A DNA stretch of 43,828 nucleotides from RGIG8775 sp045660295 (GTDB lineage Bacteria > Bacillota > Clostridia > Oscillospirales > CAG-272): the NCBI GenBank assembly GCA_045660295.1, contig JAZRDN010000052.1, positions 1-43,828 on the forward strand, read 5' to 3'. The notes under the pieces are model-generated. The model saw only the letters and a list, made by a program, of their open reading frames with translations, did no database searches and was not told where the DNA came from. Below are positions 1 to 7,118 of the stretch, in pieces. The translations under genes were made by a program, and so were the position numbers. Every line of letters begins with the position of its first letter. The first letter of the stretch is position 1.

Positions 1-1
1 C

Positions 2-982
2 AGCGAGACTTCAAAGAGATATATGCACCATTACAACATGCCCGGCTTCTCCACAGGCGAGGCTAAGGCAGTAAGAAGCCCCGGCCGTCGCGAGATCGGT
101 CACGGCGCGCTTGCTGAGCGTTCGCTCGTTCCCGTTCTTCCCTCCGAGGAGGAATTCCCCTACGCTATCCGTCTCGTTTCCGACGTTGTTTCTTCCAACG
201 GCTCTACCTCGCAGGGCTCTGTCTGCGGTTCTACCCTCGCTCTTATGGCGGCAGGCGTTCCGATCAAGGCTCCCGTTGCAGGTATCTCCTGCGGTCTTAT
301 TACCGCTGAGGACGGCTCTTGGGATACAATGATAGATATTCAGGGTCTTGAGGACTTCTATGGCGACATGGACTTCAAGGTTGCAGGTACAAAGAAGGGT
401 ATCACCTCTATTCAGATGGACCTTAAGGTTGACGGTCTTACACCCGAAATCATCGCTCAGGCATTCGAGCAGACAAAGGCCGGTCGTGAGTATATTATTG
501 ATGAAGTAATCCTCAAGGCTATCCCCGCTCCCAGAGCTGAGGTATCCAAGTACGCTCCCAAGATGACCACAATGAACATCGACCCCGACAAGATCCGTGA
601 GGTTATCGGTAAGGGCGGCTCTGTTATCCAGAAGATCGTTGCCGACACAGGCGCAAAGATCGACATTGAGGACGACGGAACTATCCGCATCGCGGCTGTA
701 AACTCCGAGCAGGCTGACGCGGCTCGCGCTTGCATCGCGGCACTCGTTTTCGAGCCTGAGGTAGGAGCTGTCTACACAGGTACTGTAACAGGCATCAAGG
801 AGTTCGGCGCGTTCGTTGAGTACGCTCCCGGCAAGGAAGGTCTTGTTCACATCTCCAAGATCGCTCAGACAAGAATCGACAAGGTTGAGGACGTTCTCAA
901 GCTCGGCGATACAGTAAAGGTTAAGTATATGGGTCTTGACAAGAAGGGCCGTATGGACTTCTCTATCAAGGACGCAGAGTAA
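2..982 (+). CDS. pnp: Polyribonucleotide nucleotidyltransferase (PNPase), C-terminal part
   Basis: Phosphorolytic 3'-to-5' exoribonuclease and degradosome-type RNA decay enzyme. The gene is cut by the left window edge: the frame is open from base 2, giving 326 visible residues of a protein normally near 700. Visible in order are the end of the second RNase PH domain (the MHHYNMPGFSTGEAK region and the GDMDFKVAGT core typical of PNPase), a KH domain with the IGKGG loop (bases about 600-625), and a C-terminal S1 domain (GTVTGIKEFGAFVEY, bases about 780-970). The domain order is diagnostic. No terminator is obvious between this gene and the next, 54 bp downstream, so read-through is possible. 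The internal ATG at 23 is not the real start. Confidence 0.97.
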   Translation, partial: SETSKRYMHHYNMPGFSTGEAKAVRSPGRREIGHGALAERSLVPVLPSEEEFPYAIRLVSDVVSSNGSTSQGSVCGSTLALMAAGVPIKAPVAGISCGLITAEDGSWDTMIDIQGLEDFYGDMDFKVAGTKKGITSIQMDLKVDGLTPEIIAQAFEQTKAGREYIIDEVILKAIPAPRAEVSKYAPKMTTMNIDPDKIREVIGKGGSVIQKIVADTGAKIDIEDDGTIRIAAVNSEQADAARACIAALVFEPEVGAVYTGTVTGIKEFGAFVEYAPGKEGLVHISKIAQTRIDKVEDVLKLGDTVKVKYMGLDKKGRMDFSIKDAE

Positions 983-1036
983 TTGATATTTTACAATCGG
1001 TATTTCAGTGAATAAATTTTGAGAAAGGAGACACTC

Positions 1037-2062
1037 ATGGCAAAGAAGCCCAACGCAACAAGGGAGTTTAAGACTCAGACACCTCAGCGCAAAAGAACCT
1101 CTAACTCCAGATCTTCGGCGGCATACCATACCGCAAGAATAGCAAGAGAAAGACAAAAGCGCGAGATAGAACGGCAAAAGCGTGAAAAAATGATGTTCGC
1201 GCTGTTCATCGTGGTGATACTGGTAATGCTTCTTTTCGCGATACTTGTCTTCAAAAAGGTTCTCGGCACGGACGAGCCCGTCGGAGATATCACAGACACC
1301 AACGATATTATCAATCTGACCGATGATACGGGTGAGGACGAAAAAGACGAACTTCCCTCTCAAGCCTACGTATCGGTAGCTAAAAGCGCCGTGCATACAG
1401 GCAGTCTCATTTTGGTTAATTCCGAAAACGCCTACGTCCCCTCTCAAATTTCACTGAAAAATATATACGAGTCAAAAACGCAGTTTTATAGCGAGGCAAG
1501 AGGCAAGAACGTTTCTTCCTATTACACGGTAGACCGTTCGCCCGAGCTTGAGGAAAATGCGCTTGCGGCGCTCAATGCGCTTGCCGACGCATTCTATCAG
1601 GCCACCGGAAACAATGACCTCTATATAACGGCGGCTTACGCAAGCGGCTCGGACGAGCACGCAACAGGCCTCGCGTTGGATCTTTCTATCTACACGCTGG
1701 AGGAAAAGCATTACGCGCTTGACGACGCAAAGTTCGCGGATATATACGACTGGTTTTTCGACAATTATTATAAGTACGGATTTGTCATCAGCTCGGATTC
1801 CGACCATGGCTTCTGCTTCAGATACGTGGGCACTCCCCATGCGTATTACATGCATAAGCATGATCTGAGCCTTGACGAGTATCTTAAGCTGATACGCAAG
1901 GAGACCTTGGCTTATACCGATAACAACGGAGATAAATACGAGGTTTATTACGTGCACGCCACAGGCGACGTGGTAAGCGTTCCGCTCTACTCTGCCGATG
2001 CTGAGTACAAGATATCGGGCGACAATTCCGAGGGACTTATAGTAACCGTTAAAGTCAATTAA
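1037..2062 (+). CDS. Membrane-anchored D-alanyl-D-alanine carboxypeptidase family protein (M15B/VanY-like), altered metal site
   Basis: 341 residues. The ATG at 1037 follows AAAGGAG at 1024-1030; an upstream TTG at 1019 lies before this Shine-Dalgarno and is rejected. There is a basic cytoplasmic N-terminus (1-51), one transmembrane segment (about 52-74), an acidic linker, then an M15B-like domain. The motif SDEHATGLALD places the first two zinc ligands at His208 and Asp215. The third motif, normally ExxH as in EPWHFRYVG, reads HGFCFRYVG: Cys260 replaces the ligand His and His257 replaces the catalytic Glu. The rest of the signature (RYVGTPHAYYM, then LSLDEYLK) is intact. VanY-type enzymes trim the terminal D-Ala of peptidoglycan stems outside the cell; given the substitutions this protein may be inactive, use an altered metal site, or act as a binding protein. 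Confidence 0.85.
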   Translation: MAKKPNATREFKTQTPQRKRTSNSRSSAAYHTARIARERQKREIERQKREKMMFALFIVVILVMLLFAILVFKKVLGTDEPVGDITDTNDIINLTDDTGEDEKDELPSQAYVSVAKSAVHTGSLILVNSENAYVPSQISLKNIYESKTQFYSEARGKNVSSYYTVDRSPELEENALAALNALADAFYQATGNNDLYITAAYASGSDEHATGLALDLSIYTLEEKHYALDDAKFADIYDWFFDNYYKYGFVISSDSDHGFCFRYVGTPHAYYMHKHDLSLDEYLKLIRKETLAYTDNNGDKYEVYYVHATGDVVSVPLYSADAEYKISGDNSEGLIVTVKVN

Positions 2063-2068
2063 ATTTAA

Positions 2069-2097
2069 AAGGAGCTGTTTAACAGCTCCTTTGTTTT
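2069..2097 (+). terminator. Intrinsic terminator after the M15-like gene
   Basis: A perfect 11-bp stem (AAGGAGCTGTT paired with AACAGCTCCTT, 2069-2079 and 2082-2092) has a two-base gap and is followed by a T-rich stretch. It lies 6 bp after the stop codon, and the next gene converges from the other strand. Confidence 0.85.
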
Positions 2098-2111
2098 ATG
2101 AATGAAACAAG

Positions 2112-3086
2112 TTACTCATGCCAGAATTCCTCTACGCGGCGTTCGATAGACTCCTTTATTATTCTGCCGTCCAACGGGTCTGTCTCGGGAATGTACGCCA
2201 CCAGCACGTGCGGCGCATCGCCGTCTCGGTAGTAACACTCAAAAAACGTCTCTCTCATGCCCGCAAGCATGGCGCAAAACTCAAGCTCGGAATGCTTGTA
2301 GCGCTCGTTGACTAAAATGTTAAAGCCCTCGTCAACGTCAATATAAAAAGAAATTACGGGATGCGACTTGTATTCGCCGATTTTCGCCTTAAAATTCCTG
2401 CTCTTCCCCCAATTTCTCGCGAAAAGTATGCTGCAAGCCGTCATCGCGGCATACATCTCAGCGTTAAAATTCTCAAGCTTTGGCAGTCGCTCCGGTATGC
2501 TTTTGACAGAGCCCACACAGCCTATGTAGTCGGCGGAGCGAAGAATGTATTCTCCAAAATCTCTTATAACGTCGCTCTCGGAACGGTATTTCGTAACCGC
2601 AATGTTTACGGTGAGAAATATCTCGTCAGCTTTTTGGAACACATCGCGCACCCTGCCCACATCCTCACTTAAAACACGCTCACTGCCCAATACCGCCCCC
2701 ACACCATCGGAAACAAATAGCGAACCAAAGCCCAAACGGCTGAAATGTTCAACCACCGCCGCCTTGGGAGCCATGGGAATGACCGCCGCGAGAAGCCCGC
2801 ATGTGCCGCCCATGTCGGTGTAAATAACCGCCGCGCCAAGCTCGGTGTCTACCAAAAGGCGGTTGTAATCAAAGGACAGACATAGGTCGGCAACGCATTT
2901 CGACTCGGCTTCGGGCATAAAAGCATATATGTTGTCACCGGCTTTAAGACGTGTGTCAAAGGAGCGCACCGAAACAACCGTACCGTCGCGCCTGAAAAGT
3001 ACAAATATGTCATCAATATGCCGACATTGCGTTGCCTCGCCCTCGAATGGCTTGATAAAACTGTCGGCGTTAATTAAAGTCTGCAT
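2112..3086 (-). CDS. Hypothetical cytosolic protein, 324 aa
   Basis: I do not recognise a family. The protein has 324 residues, with no signal peptide, no clear transmembrane helix and no obvious catalytic motif. It is acidic and contains alternating hydrophobic strands (for example the segment ending in ISFYIDVDEGFNILVNERY), which suggests an alpha/beta fold. The N-terminal third has a glycine-rich stretch, TDMGGTCGLLAAVIP. The ATG at 3086 is used, with a near-consensus promoter upstream on the same strand at 3122-3150. It stands alone, convergent with the M15-like gene and divergent from the tRNA pair. Codon use resembles the core genes, so it is likely a resident gene of this lineage. Confidence 0.75.
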   Translation of the reverse strand: MQTLINADSFIKPFEGEATQCRHIDDIFVLFRRDGTVVSVRSFDTRLKAGDNIYAFMPEAESKCVADLCLSFDYNRLLVDTELGAAVIYTDMGGTCGLLAAVIPMAPKAAVVEHFSRLGFGSLFVSDGVGAVLGSERVLSEDVGRVRDVFQKADEIFLTVNIAVTKYRSESDVIRDFGEYILRSADYIGCVGSVKSIPERLPKLENFNAEMYAAMTACSILFARNWGKSRNFKAKIGEYKSHPVISFYIDVDEGFNILVNERYKHSELEFCAMLAGMRETFFECYYRDGDAPHVLVAYIPETDPLDGRIIKESIERRVEEFWHE

Positions 3087-3121
3087 AAAAACCTCAATGA
3101 AAGAATATTTTCTACATTTAA

Positions 3122-3150
3122 AGTATATAATAGAAATAGCGGCAAGTCAA
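3122..3150 (-). promoter_or_regulatory. Sigma-A promoter for the hypothetical gene at 2112-3086
   Basis: On the minus strand, -35 TTGACT (3145-3150) and -10 TATACT (3122-3127) are separated by 17 bp. The predicted start lies about 30 bases before the ATG. Confidence 0.75.
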
Positions 3151-3189
3151 GTGCCAAAAAAGAAATTTTAATAAATCTCTCAAAAAGGG

Positions 3190-3218
3190 TTGACAAAATA
3201 AGCAATCTGTGCTATAAT
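3190..3218 (+). promoter_or_regulatory. Consensus sigma-A promoter for the tRNA-Leu/tRNA-fMet operon
   Basis: Perfect -35 TTGACA (3190-3195) and perfect -10 TATAAT (3213-3218) with a 17-bp spacer. The first tRNA begins 18 bases after the -10, as expected for a strong stable-RNA promoter. Confidence 0.93.
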
Positions 3219-3235
3219 CTATAAGCAAACAGTTC

Positions 3236-3324
3236 GCCGGAGTGGCGGAACTGGCAGACGCCCGGGACTTAAAATCCCGTGATACGAAAGTATCGTACGG
3301 GTTCGATTCCCGTTTCCGGCACCA
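3236..3324 (+). tRNA. tRNA-Leu (anticodon UAA)
   Basis: A class II tRNA of 89 nt with encoded CCA. The acceptor GCCGGAG pairs with TTCCGGC. The anticodon stem CGGGA/TCCCG encloses the loop CTTAAAA with anticodon TAA. There is a long variable arm (gatacgaaagtatc) and a T arm with GGTTCGATTCC. It decodes UUA, and is cotranscribed with the initiator tRNA starting 3 bases after its CCA. Confidence 0.96.
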
Positions 3325-3327
3325 TAT

Positions 3328-3404
<77 letters not shown>

Positions 3405-3406
3405 AA

Positions 3407-3442
3407 AAAAGAAACCAACCCAATCGGGTTGGTTTCTTTTTT
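3407..3442 (+). terminator. Intrinsic terminator of the tRNA operon
   Basis: A long perfect stem (about 14 bp, AAGAAACCAACCC with its complement) around a 4-base loop, running into six T residues at 3437-3442, begins right after the CCA of tRNA-fMet. Confidence 0.93.
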
Positions 3443-3463
3443 GCTCGCGAAGCGAGTTCTGTG

Positions 3464-3492
3464 CTACCGACCTTCGGGTTATACCGACGAGC
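3464..3492 (-). repeat. Inverted partial copy of the tRNA-fMet anticodon arm
   Basis: The minus strand reads almost exactly as tRNA-fMet bases 3350-3382: 29 nt against 32 nt, with a three-base deletion in the anticodon loop and two substitutions. It lacks acceptor and T arms, so it is not a functional tRNA. It can form a large inverted structure with the intact gene. Confidence 0.8.
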
Positions 3493-3516
3493 GTAGCTCG
3501 TTGGGTTAGTGAAGCG

Positions 3517-3542
3517 AAAACGATTAAGTATCGTTTTCGCAA
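3517..3542. repeat. Palindromic intergenic element, copy 1
   Basis: The palindrome GCGAAAACGAT/ATCGTTTTCGC around TAAG or similar recurs at 3694-3720 as GCAAAAACGAT/ATCGTTTTTGC. Each copy is followed by a loosely similar GC-rich stretch containing GCCGAGC and AAGC. The two look like diverged copies of one small unit. Confidence 0.6.
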
Positions 3543-3669
3543 GCGGTGTCGCCCCAAGTGCGAGCGGGCAGAGCCGAGCAAGCGCAGGCGATAGACCGCG
3601 ACACACGACGGCGACGGGGCTGTGTTCGCACAGCACGCATTGAAAACATCAAAGCCTAAAATACAAAGT

Positions 3670-3693
3670 GTGGTTCAAATCCGCCCTCCGCAA
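3670..3693 (+). repeat. 24-bp direct repeat of the tRNA-fMet 3' end (att-like)
   Basis: Identical over 24 bases to 3378-3401 of tRNA-fMet (T arm to discriminator), then diverging (AAGCA against AACCA). Direct repeats of a tRNA 3' end are the usual trace of site-specific integration. The ~290 bp between the copies hold no integrase, so this may be a scar or a tandem-duplication remnant. Confidence 0.75.
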
Positions 3694-3720
3694 GCAAAAA
3701 CGATTGAGTATCGTTTTTGC
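3694..3720. repeat. Palindromic intergenic element, copy 2
   Basis: An imperfect inverted repeat GCAAAAACGAT...ATCGTTTTTGC immediately follows the duplicated tRNA end, in the same relative position as copy 1 holds to the inverted tRNA fragment. Confidence 0.55.
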
Positions 3721-4063
3721 GCCGTGAGACGCCGAATTTCAAGGAGTATGCCGAGCCGAGTGTAAGCAAGGCGTCGAGGCGACGGCAGACGACTATGAAA
3801 TCGGTGCGGAGGGAGGTGTTCCCTGTTCTTACCGATTGGGTGTCTGTCTTTTTTGATAGCAAAGCGACCAACATCGACCGTCACACGAAAAGCAAATTCT
3901 ATCAACCACAAGGTACTTGACAGTTTCTTTTGCGTATGATATAAAGCGCACACAATACGCCAAAGACAGAGGCGAAAAATATCGTATGTATTACATCGTC
4001 AGATAAAATTTATCCAAAACGCAAAAATGAAGGAGCATAGTCATTATTGGCAGCCCTATTTTG
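3721..4063. other. Gene-free stretch downstream of the tRNA fragments
   Basis: No convincing coding frame on either strand. It contains GC-rich degenerate repeat material (3721-3800), then AT-rich sequence with one good plus-strand promoter (3917-3945) that leads into no plus-strand gene. I infer an accumulation zone for insertions behind the tRNA operon. Confidence 0.6.
3917..3945 (+). promoter_or_regulatory. Orphan sigma-A-like promoter
   Basis: TTGACA (3917-3922), a 17-bp spacer and TATAAA (3940-3945). It points into about 110 bp without a clear gene and then runs antisense to the membrane protein gene at 4064-5074. It could drive a small or antisense RNA, or be the remains of a lost gene. 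Confidence 0.55.
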
Positions 4064-5074
4064 TTATATATAGTTTTTGATTCTTTCTGCCAATTCCAAC
4101 GCATCTCCGCGGTCTATCGTTGCCCAATCTTCCCGCCAATCATTAGCGTCACCGCAGAGAAAATAATCATTCATAACGACTTTACCCTCTATTTCGCCAT
4201 TGCTGTTCTTACGTATCAAATAGCATCTATAATCAGGCTTAACAGTAACAAAATGCGCTATAACATAATGTTTCCCACCAACTGTAGCGGTAACTGTGGG
4301 TGGACATATTCTTCTTAATTGGTCATTTACAGCGTTCTCTCCCATAATTGAATATTTGCTTCGAATATCTCTTATTTTTTGGTTATTCTTTTCGGCTTTC
4401 TTTTTATATTTCAAAAATACTCTCTCTGGGATTTTAGCTCGTTTTGTTCTGTTATATGTATAATTATAGGCATCAATTACAGTCTGGGGGTATTCTTTAA
4501 GCATTTTTAATGTACCGAAAAAGGGCTTGAATACTCTGATAAACAAATAAACAATCGGATATAAAACAATGGCCAAAATACCCAAAAAAGCACATAATGC
4601 TATAAGGCAACCGCTAGGATCGCCGGAATAATATTTTACTGTTTTTGTTTCAAATGTTCCGTCATCTCTTAGGGTTATTTCACAACGCTCTCCTATTTCT
4701 CTTATTTCAACAGAATCGTCTCTTGTCAACTCCATAGCAATATAAGCCCAACCAAAGAAGAAAAAAAGTGCCTCCCCAAGCCCCAAGATAGCGCCCAAAA
4801 AAGAAATCAAAAAAGAGTCGAGAGAAAAAAGAAGAACAATTCCTATTGCAATCGCCGATATAATTCCCAAAGCCAGCGTAACTCCTAACCCCCAAAGATA
4901 TTCCTTTCTGAATGGAATAATTTTTCCCAATCTCCGTCCAAACTCATTTACAGATTTACCTGTTGTACACCTAAAGCATTTACATTCGTGGTTTTCGTTT
5001 GCCCTGGAGAGCCTTTCGCTAAATCCAACATCAAATTCGTTTAATGGTCTGCCACATTTTTCACATTTGTACAT
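4064..5074 (-). CDS. Orphan zinc-ribbon multi-pass membrane protein
   Basis: 336 residues. The ATG at 5074 follows AGGAGG at 5083-5088. The N-terminus has a four-cysteine ribbon (Cys4, Cys7, then Cys31/33/36 in a CxCxxC context) likely to bind zinc. Two adjacent hydrophobic helices follow (about 57-80 and 83-112), a soluble segment, two more helices (about 160-195), then a basic cytosolic tail with a small beta-rich C-terminal domain (about 275-336). No enzyme motif is visible and I cannot name a family. The gene is clearly more AT-rich than its neighbours, lies behind a tRNA with duplicated 3' end, and has its own structured leader and promoter, all of which suggest acquisition by transfer. 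Function unknown; sensing or envelope stress roles are only guesses. Confidence 0.75.
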   Translation of the reverse strand: MYKCEKCGRPLNEFDVGFSERLSRANENHECKCFRCTTGKSVNEFGRRLGKIIPFRKEYLWGLGVTLALGIISAIAIGIVLLFSLDSFLISFLGAILGLGEALFFFFGWAYIAMELTRDDSVEIREIGERCEITLRDDGTFETKTVKYYSGDPSGCLIALCAFLGILAIVLYPIVYLFIRVFKPFFGTLKMLKEYPQTVIDAYNYTYNRTKRAKIPERVFLKYKKKAEKNNQKIRDIRSKYSIMGENAVNDQLRRICPPTVTATVGGKHYVIAHFVTVKPDYRCYLIRKNSNGEIEGKVVMNDYFLCGDANDWREDWATIDRGDALELAERIKNYI

Positions 5075-5315
5075 TTTCTGTTCCTCCTGAAAATAAAAAG
5101 TGCGGCTACCGAAGTAAGCCGCACAAAAACGCAAACTCCGATAGTCGCCAAACTAACTTTACGTGAAAAAAGAGTGTGATACACCGTTCTTACCGAAAGA
5201 GGAATTTGCATTTTGTCAAATCCATTGGTAAGAAAGTATATCCCAAAAAGAGTATAACTATCCCTAAAAATAAAGATAGCACACCCATTCTTCACGTTTA
5301 TTCAGTTAGTTTGGC
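5075..5315 (-). promoter_or_regulatory. Structured 5' leader RNA of the orphan membrane-protein gene, with intrinsic terminator
   Basis: The predicted transcript starts near 5315 and runs about 240 nt to the ATG. The first 12 bases (5304-5315) pair perfectly with 5147-5158. Further helices join 5291-5297 with 5161-5167, 5280-5286 with 5172-5178, 5275-5279 with 5258-5262, and 5227-5241 with 5179-5194 (interrupted). The result is a closed stem with two inner arms. A terminator hairpin with a T run follows (5100-5124), then the Shine-Dalgarno. This is the layout of a riboswitch or attenuator. It matches no class I can recall; a mobile inverted-repeat element is the alternative. Confidence 0.55.
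5095..5124 (-). terminator. Terminator or attenuator in the leader of the orphan membrane-protein gene
   Basis: An 8-bp GC-rich stem (GTGCGGCT with AGCCGCAC) on a 9-base loop is followed on the minus strand by five T residues. It lies only 7 bases upstream of the AGGAGG of the gene at 4064-5074, so it must be bypassed for expression. Confidence 0.8.
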
Positions 5316-5321
5316 ACAATC

Positions 5322-5350
5322 ATTATAACACAAATACAAATTATTGTCAA
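5322..5350 (-). promoter_or_regulatory. Sigma-A promoter for the structured leader and orphan gene
   Basis: On the minus strand, perfect TTGACA (5345-5350) and perfect TATAAT (5322-5327) with a 17-bp spacer. Initiation 6-8 bases downstream falls at the first base of the inverted-repeat structure. Confidence 0.85.
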
Positions 5351-5354
5351 TCAC

Positions 5355-5435
5355 TTTCACCAAACTTTCAACAGCCAAAGAGCAATGAGACGTATATTGC
5401 CATGTCCAGTCATATATTGCTCTGTTTTGGTGAAA
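5355..5435. repeat. Inverted repeat between divergent promoters
   Basis: The outer arms TTTCACCAAA (5355-5364) and TTTGGTGAAA (5426-5435), and inner arms AGAGCAAT (5379-5386) and ATTGCTCT (5416-5423), are perfect complements. The element fills the space between the minus-strand promoter at 5322-5350 and the permease promoter at 5439-5467. It may be a shared regulatory site or a small mobile palindrome. Confidence 0.6.
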
Positions 5436-5438
5436 TCA

Positions 5439-5467
5439 TTGCAAATCGACAAAAAAAATGCTATAAT
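5439..5467 (+). promoter_or_regulatory. Sigma-A promoter of the NCS2 permease
   Basis: TTGCAA (5439-5444), a 17-bp spacer and perfect TATAAT (5462-5467). The short leader of about 40 nt has only a small AGTGC/GCACT hairpin, leaving no room for a purine riboswitch. Confidence 0.75.
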
Positions 5468-5512
5468 TTTGTTAATATTTAGTGCAAGAGCACTGTATAA
5501 GGAGGTTTATTT

Positions 5513-6985
5513 ATGAACAAGTTTGCAAAGCTTCTGGGTTATGATCCCATTGAGAAGCAAACAAGTATCAGAACCGAGCTTATTGCGGGTGTCGTTACGT
5601 TCCTTGCAATGGCTTACATTCTGACAGTCAACCCCAACCAGATATTTGGTGCCGGAAGCCCCTATTGGGCGTCAGCATTTATTGCTACCGCTCTCGGCGC
5701 AATTATCGGTACTCTTTTGATGGCATTCCTCGCTAAAATGCCGCTTGCACAGGCTTCGGGTATGGGTCTTAACTCCATGCTCGGCGGTATTATTGGCGGC
5801 TGGGGCGGATACGGCGCAGCCTTCACTCCCGGACAGGCTTTCTTCCTCGTCCTTATCTCGGGCTTGCTTTTCCTTGCTCTTTCGGTTATTAAAATCAACG
5901 GCAAGACCTTCCGTGAGCTTGTATTCGACGGCATGCCCGTTGCAGTAAGAGGCGCTATCTCGGTCGGTATCGGTTTGTTTATCGCTTACATCGGTTTCCA
6001 GAACGCAGGTATTATCGTTGCAAGCCCCTACACTCAGGTAGAGCTTGTAAACCTTACAAGCTGGGATGCTTCCAAGACAGCAATCGTTGCTTTCATCGGT
6101 CTGTTCCTTATCGCTATCCTTGACAAGCTGAACGTTAAGGGCTCGGTTATCCTCGGTATTATCGGCGCTACGATCGCGGGTATTCCCTTCGGTGTTACCG
6201 ATCTTTCCATACTTAATGGTAACGTTCCCGGCATCTCCTGGAAATTCTGGGAAAACTTCGCCAACTTCTTCGGCGGCGAAAACAGCGTGTTCTTGTCCTT
6301 TACAGATGCTTTCGGCACAGGTCTGATCCCCGAGGGCGTTTCGATATTCACTATAATCATGATAATCATTACCCTTTGCATGATCGACATGTTCGACACA
6401 ATGGGAACTATCGTTGGTTGCTGCGGCGGTAACAGAATTCTTTCTGACGAAAACAACAAGCCCCACAACTACGGCAAAATCATGATATCCGACTCTATTG
6501 CTACATGTGCAGGTGCTATGCTCGGTACGTCCACAGTTACCACGTTCGTTGAGTCGGGTGCAGGCGTATCCGCAGGCGGTAGAACAGGTCTTACAGCTCT
6601 TTCCACTGCTGTTCTGTTCTTCATAGCTATATTTGCTATGCCTCTCTTTGCGGTTATCCCCTCTGCCGCAACCGCTGCTGCTCTTATCTACGTTGGCGTT
6701 CTTATGATGAAGAGCAACGTTAAGAGCATCGACTTCAGCAACGCAATCAACGCTACCTCTGCGTTCCTTACTGTGGTTATAATGGTTCTTGCCTACTCAA
6801 TCACAAAGGGTATCGGTATCGGTCTTATTTCCTACACCGTTATGTCTATCGTTGCGTACATCATCGAGGCTATCAAGTATGCCGCAACAAAGAAGGAAAA
6901 GCCCACATGGAATGTTTCGGCTGTGGCTATCATCGTTTCAATTCTGTTCGCTATCTACTTCTTCGTTCCCGCAACACTGTTTTAA
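5513..6985 (+). CDS. NCS2 family purine (guanine/hypoxanthine) permease, AzgA/PbuG type
   Basis: 490 residues, polytopic inner-membrane protein. The ATG at 5513 follows AAGGAGG at 5499-5505. Family hallmarks are the N-terminal GYDPIEKQTSIRTELIAGVVTFLAMAYI-type segment (about residues 9-40), conserved VNP, the GMGLN motif near residue 83, the acidic DMFDTMGT motif near residue 288 and the downstream ESGAGVSAGGRTGLTAL segment. These are typical of AzgA-like proton symporters for adenine, guanine or hypoxanthine. The length is normal (430-490). It stands alone with its own promoter and tandem terminators. Exact base specificity cannot be read from sequence. Confidence 0.92.
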   Translation: MNKFAKLLGYDPIEKQTSIRTELIAGVVTFLAMAYILTVNPNQIFGAGSPYWASAFIATALGAIIGTLLMAFLAKMPLAQASGMGLNSMLGGIIGGWGGYGAAFTPGQAFFLVLISGLLFLALSVIKINGKTFRELVFDGMPVAVRGAISVGIGLFIAYIGFQNAGIIVASPYTQVELVNLTSWDASKTAIVAFIGLFLIAILDKLNVKGSVILGIIGATIAGIPFGVTDLSILNGNVPGISWKFWENFANFFGGENSVFLSFTDAFGTGLIPEGVSIFTIIMIIITLCMIDMFDTMGTIVGCCGGNRILSDENNKPHNYGKIMISDSIATCAGAMLGTSTVTTFVESGAGVSAGGRTGLTALSTAVLFFIAIFAMPLFAVIPSAATAAALIYVGVLMMKSNVKSIDFSNAINATSAFLTVVIMVLAYSITKGIGIGLISYTVMSIVAYIIEAIKYAATKKEKPTWNVSAVAIIVSILFAIYFFVPATLF

Positions 6986-7002
6986 TCCGAATTAATTTGC
7001 AC

Positions 7003-7034
7003 GGAGCTGAGTCATTAGACTCAGCTCCTTTTTT
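7003..7034 (+). terminator. Terminator of the NCS2 permease gene
   Basis: An 11-bp perfect stem (GGAGCTGAGTC with GACTCAGCTCC) on an ATTA loop, followed by six T residues. Confidence 0.93.
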
Positions 7035-7065
7035 AAGGAACAGTTTTCTCACAGGGCTGTTCCTT
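7035..7065. terminator. Second hairpin downstream of the permease terminator
   Basis: AAGGAACAG (7035-7043) pairs with CTGTTCCTT (7057-7065) directly behind the first terminator. It probably acts as a back-up or transcript-stabilising hairpin. Confidence 0.6.
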
Positions 7066-7089
7066 GTTATATTTATTTTACCGCGCGAC

Positions 7090-7118
7090 TTGACTTATAT
7101 TGAAAAATATGATACAAT
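7090..7118 (+). promoter_or_regulatory. Sigma-A promoter of the radical SAM gene
   Basis: TTGACT (7090-7095), a 17-bp spacer and TACAAT (7113-7118). The 5' leader to the ATG at 7207 is about 85 nt, without a strong hairpin. Confidence 0.8.

Noticed and set aside
11..1447. Long minus-strand open frame (478 codons) opposite pnp and the M15-like gene
   Set aside because: It is the mirror of two well-supported plus-strand genes, has no family resemblance, and results from the codon pattern of GC-rich genes.
3464..3492. An additional tRNA gene on the minus strand
   Set aside because: Only the anticodon arm region is present, with a deletion in the anticodon loop and no acceptor or T arm.
5041..5295. 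84-codon minus-strand frame across the leader
   Set aside because: It crosses the terminator and overlaps the start of the real gene, with no ribosome binding site of its own.
5147..5315. Calling this region a MITE outright
   Set aside because: The arms are imperfect inside, no target duplication is visible, and the promoter, terminator and ribosome binding site layout fits a leader RNA better; kept only as the alternative.
5468..5512. Purine riboswitch ahead of the NCS2 permease
   Set aside because: The leader is only about 40 nt and lacks the conserved core sequences; only a small hairpin is present.
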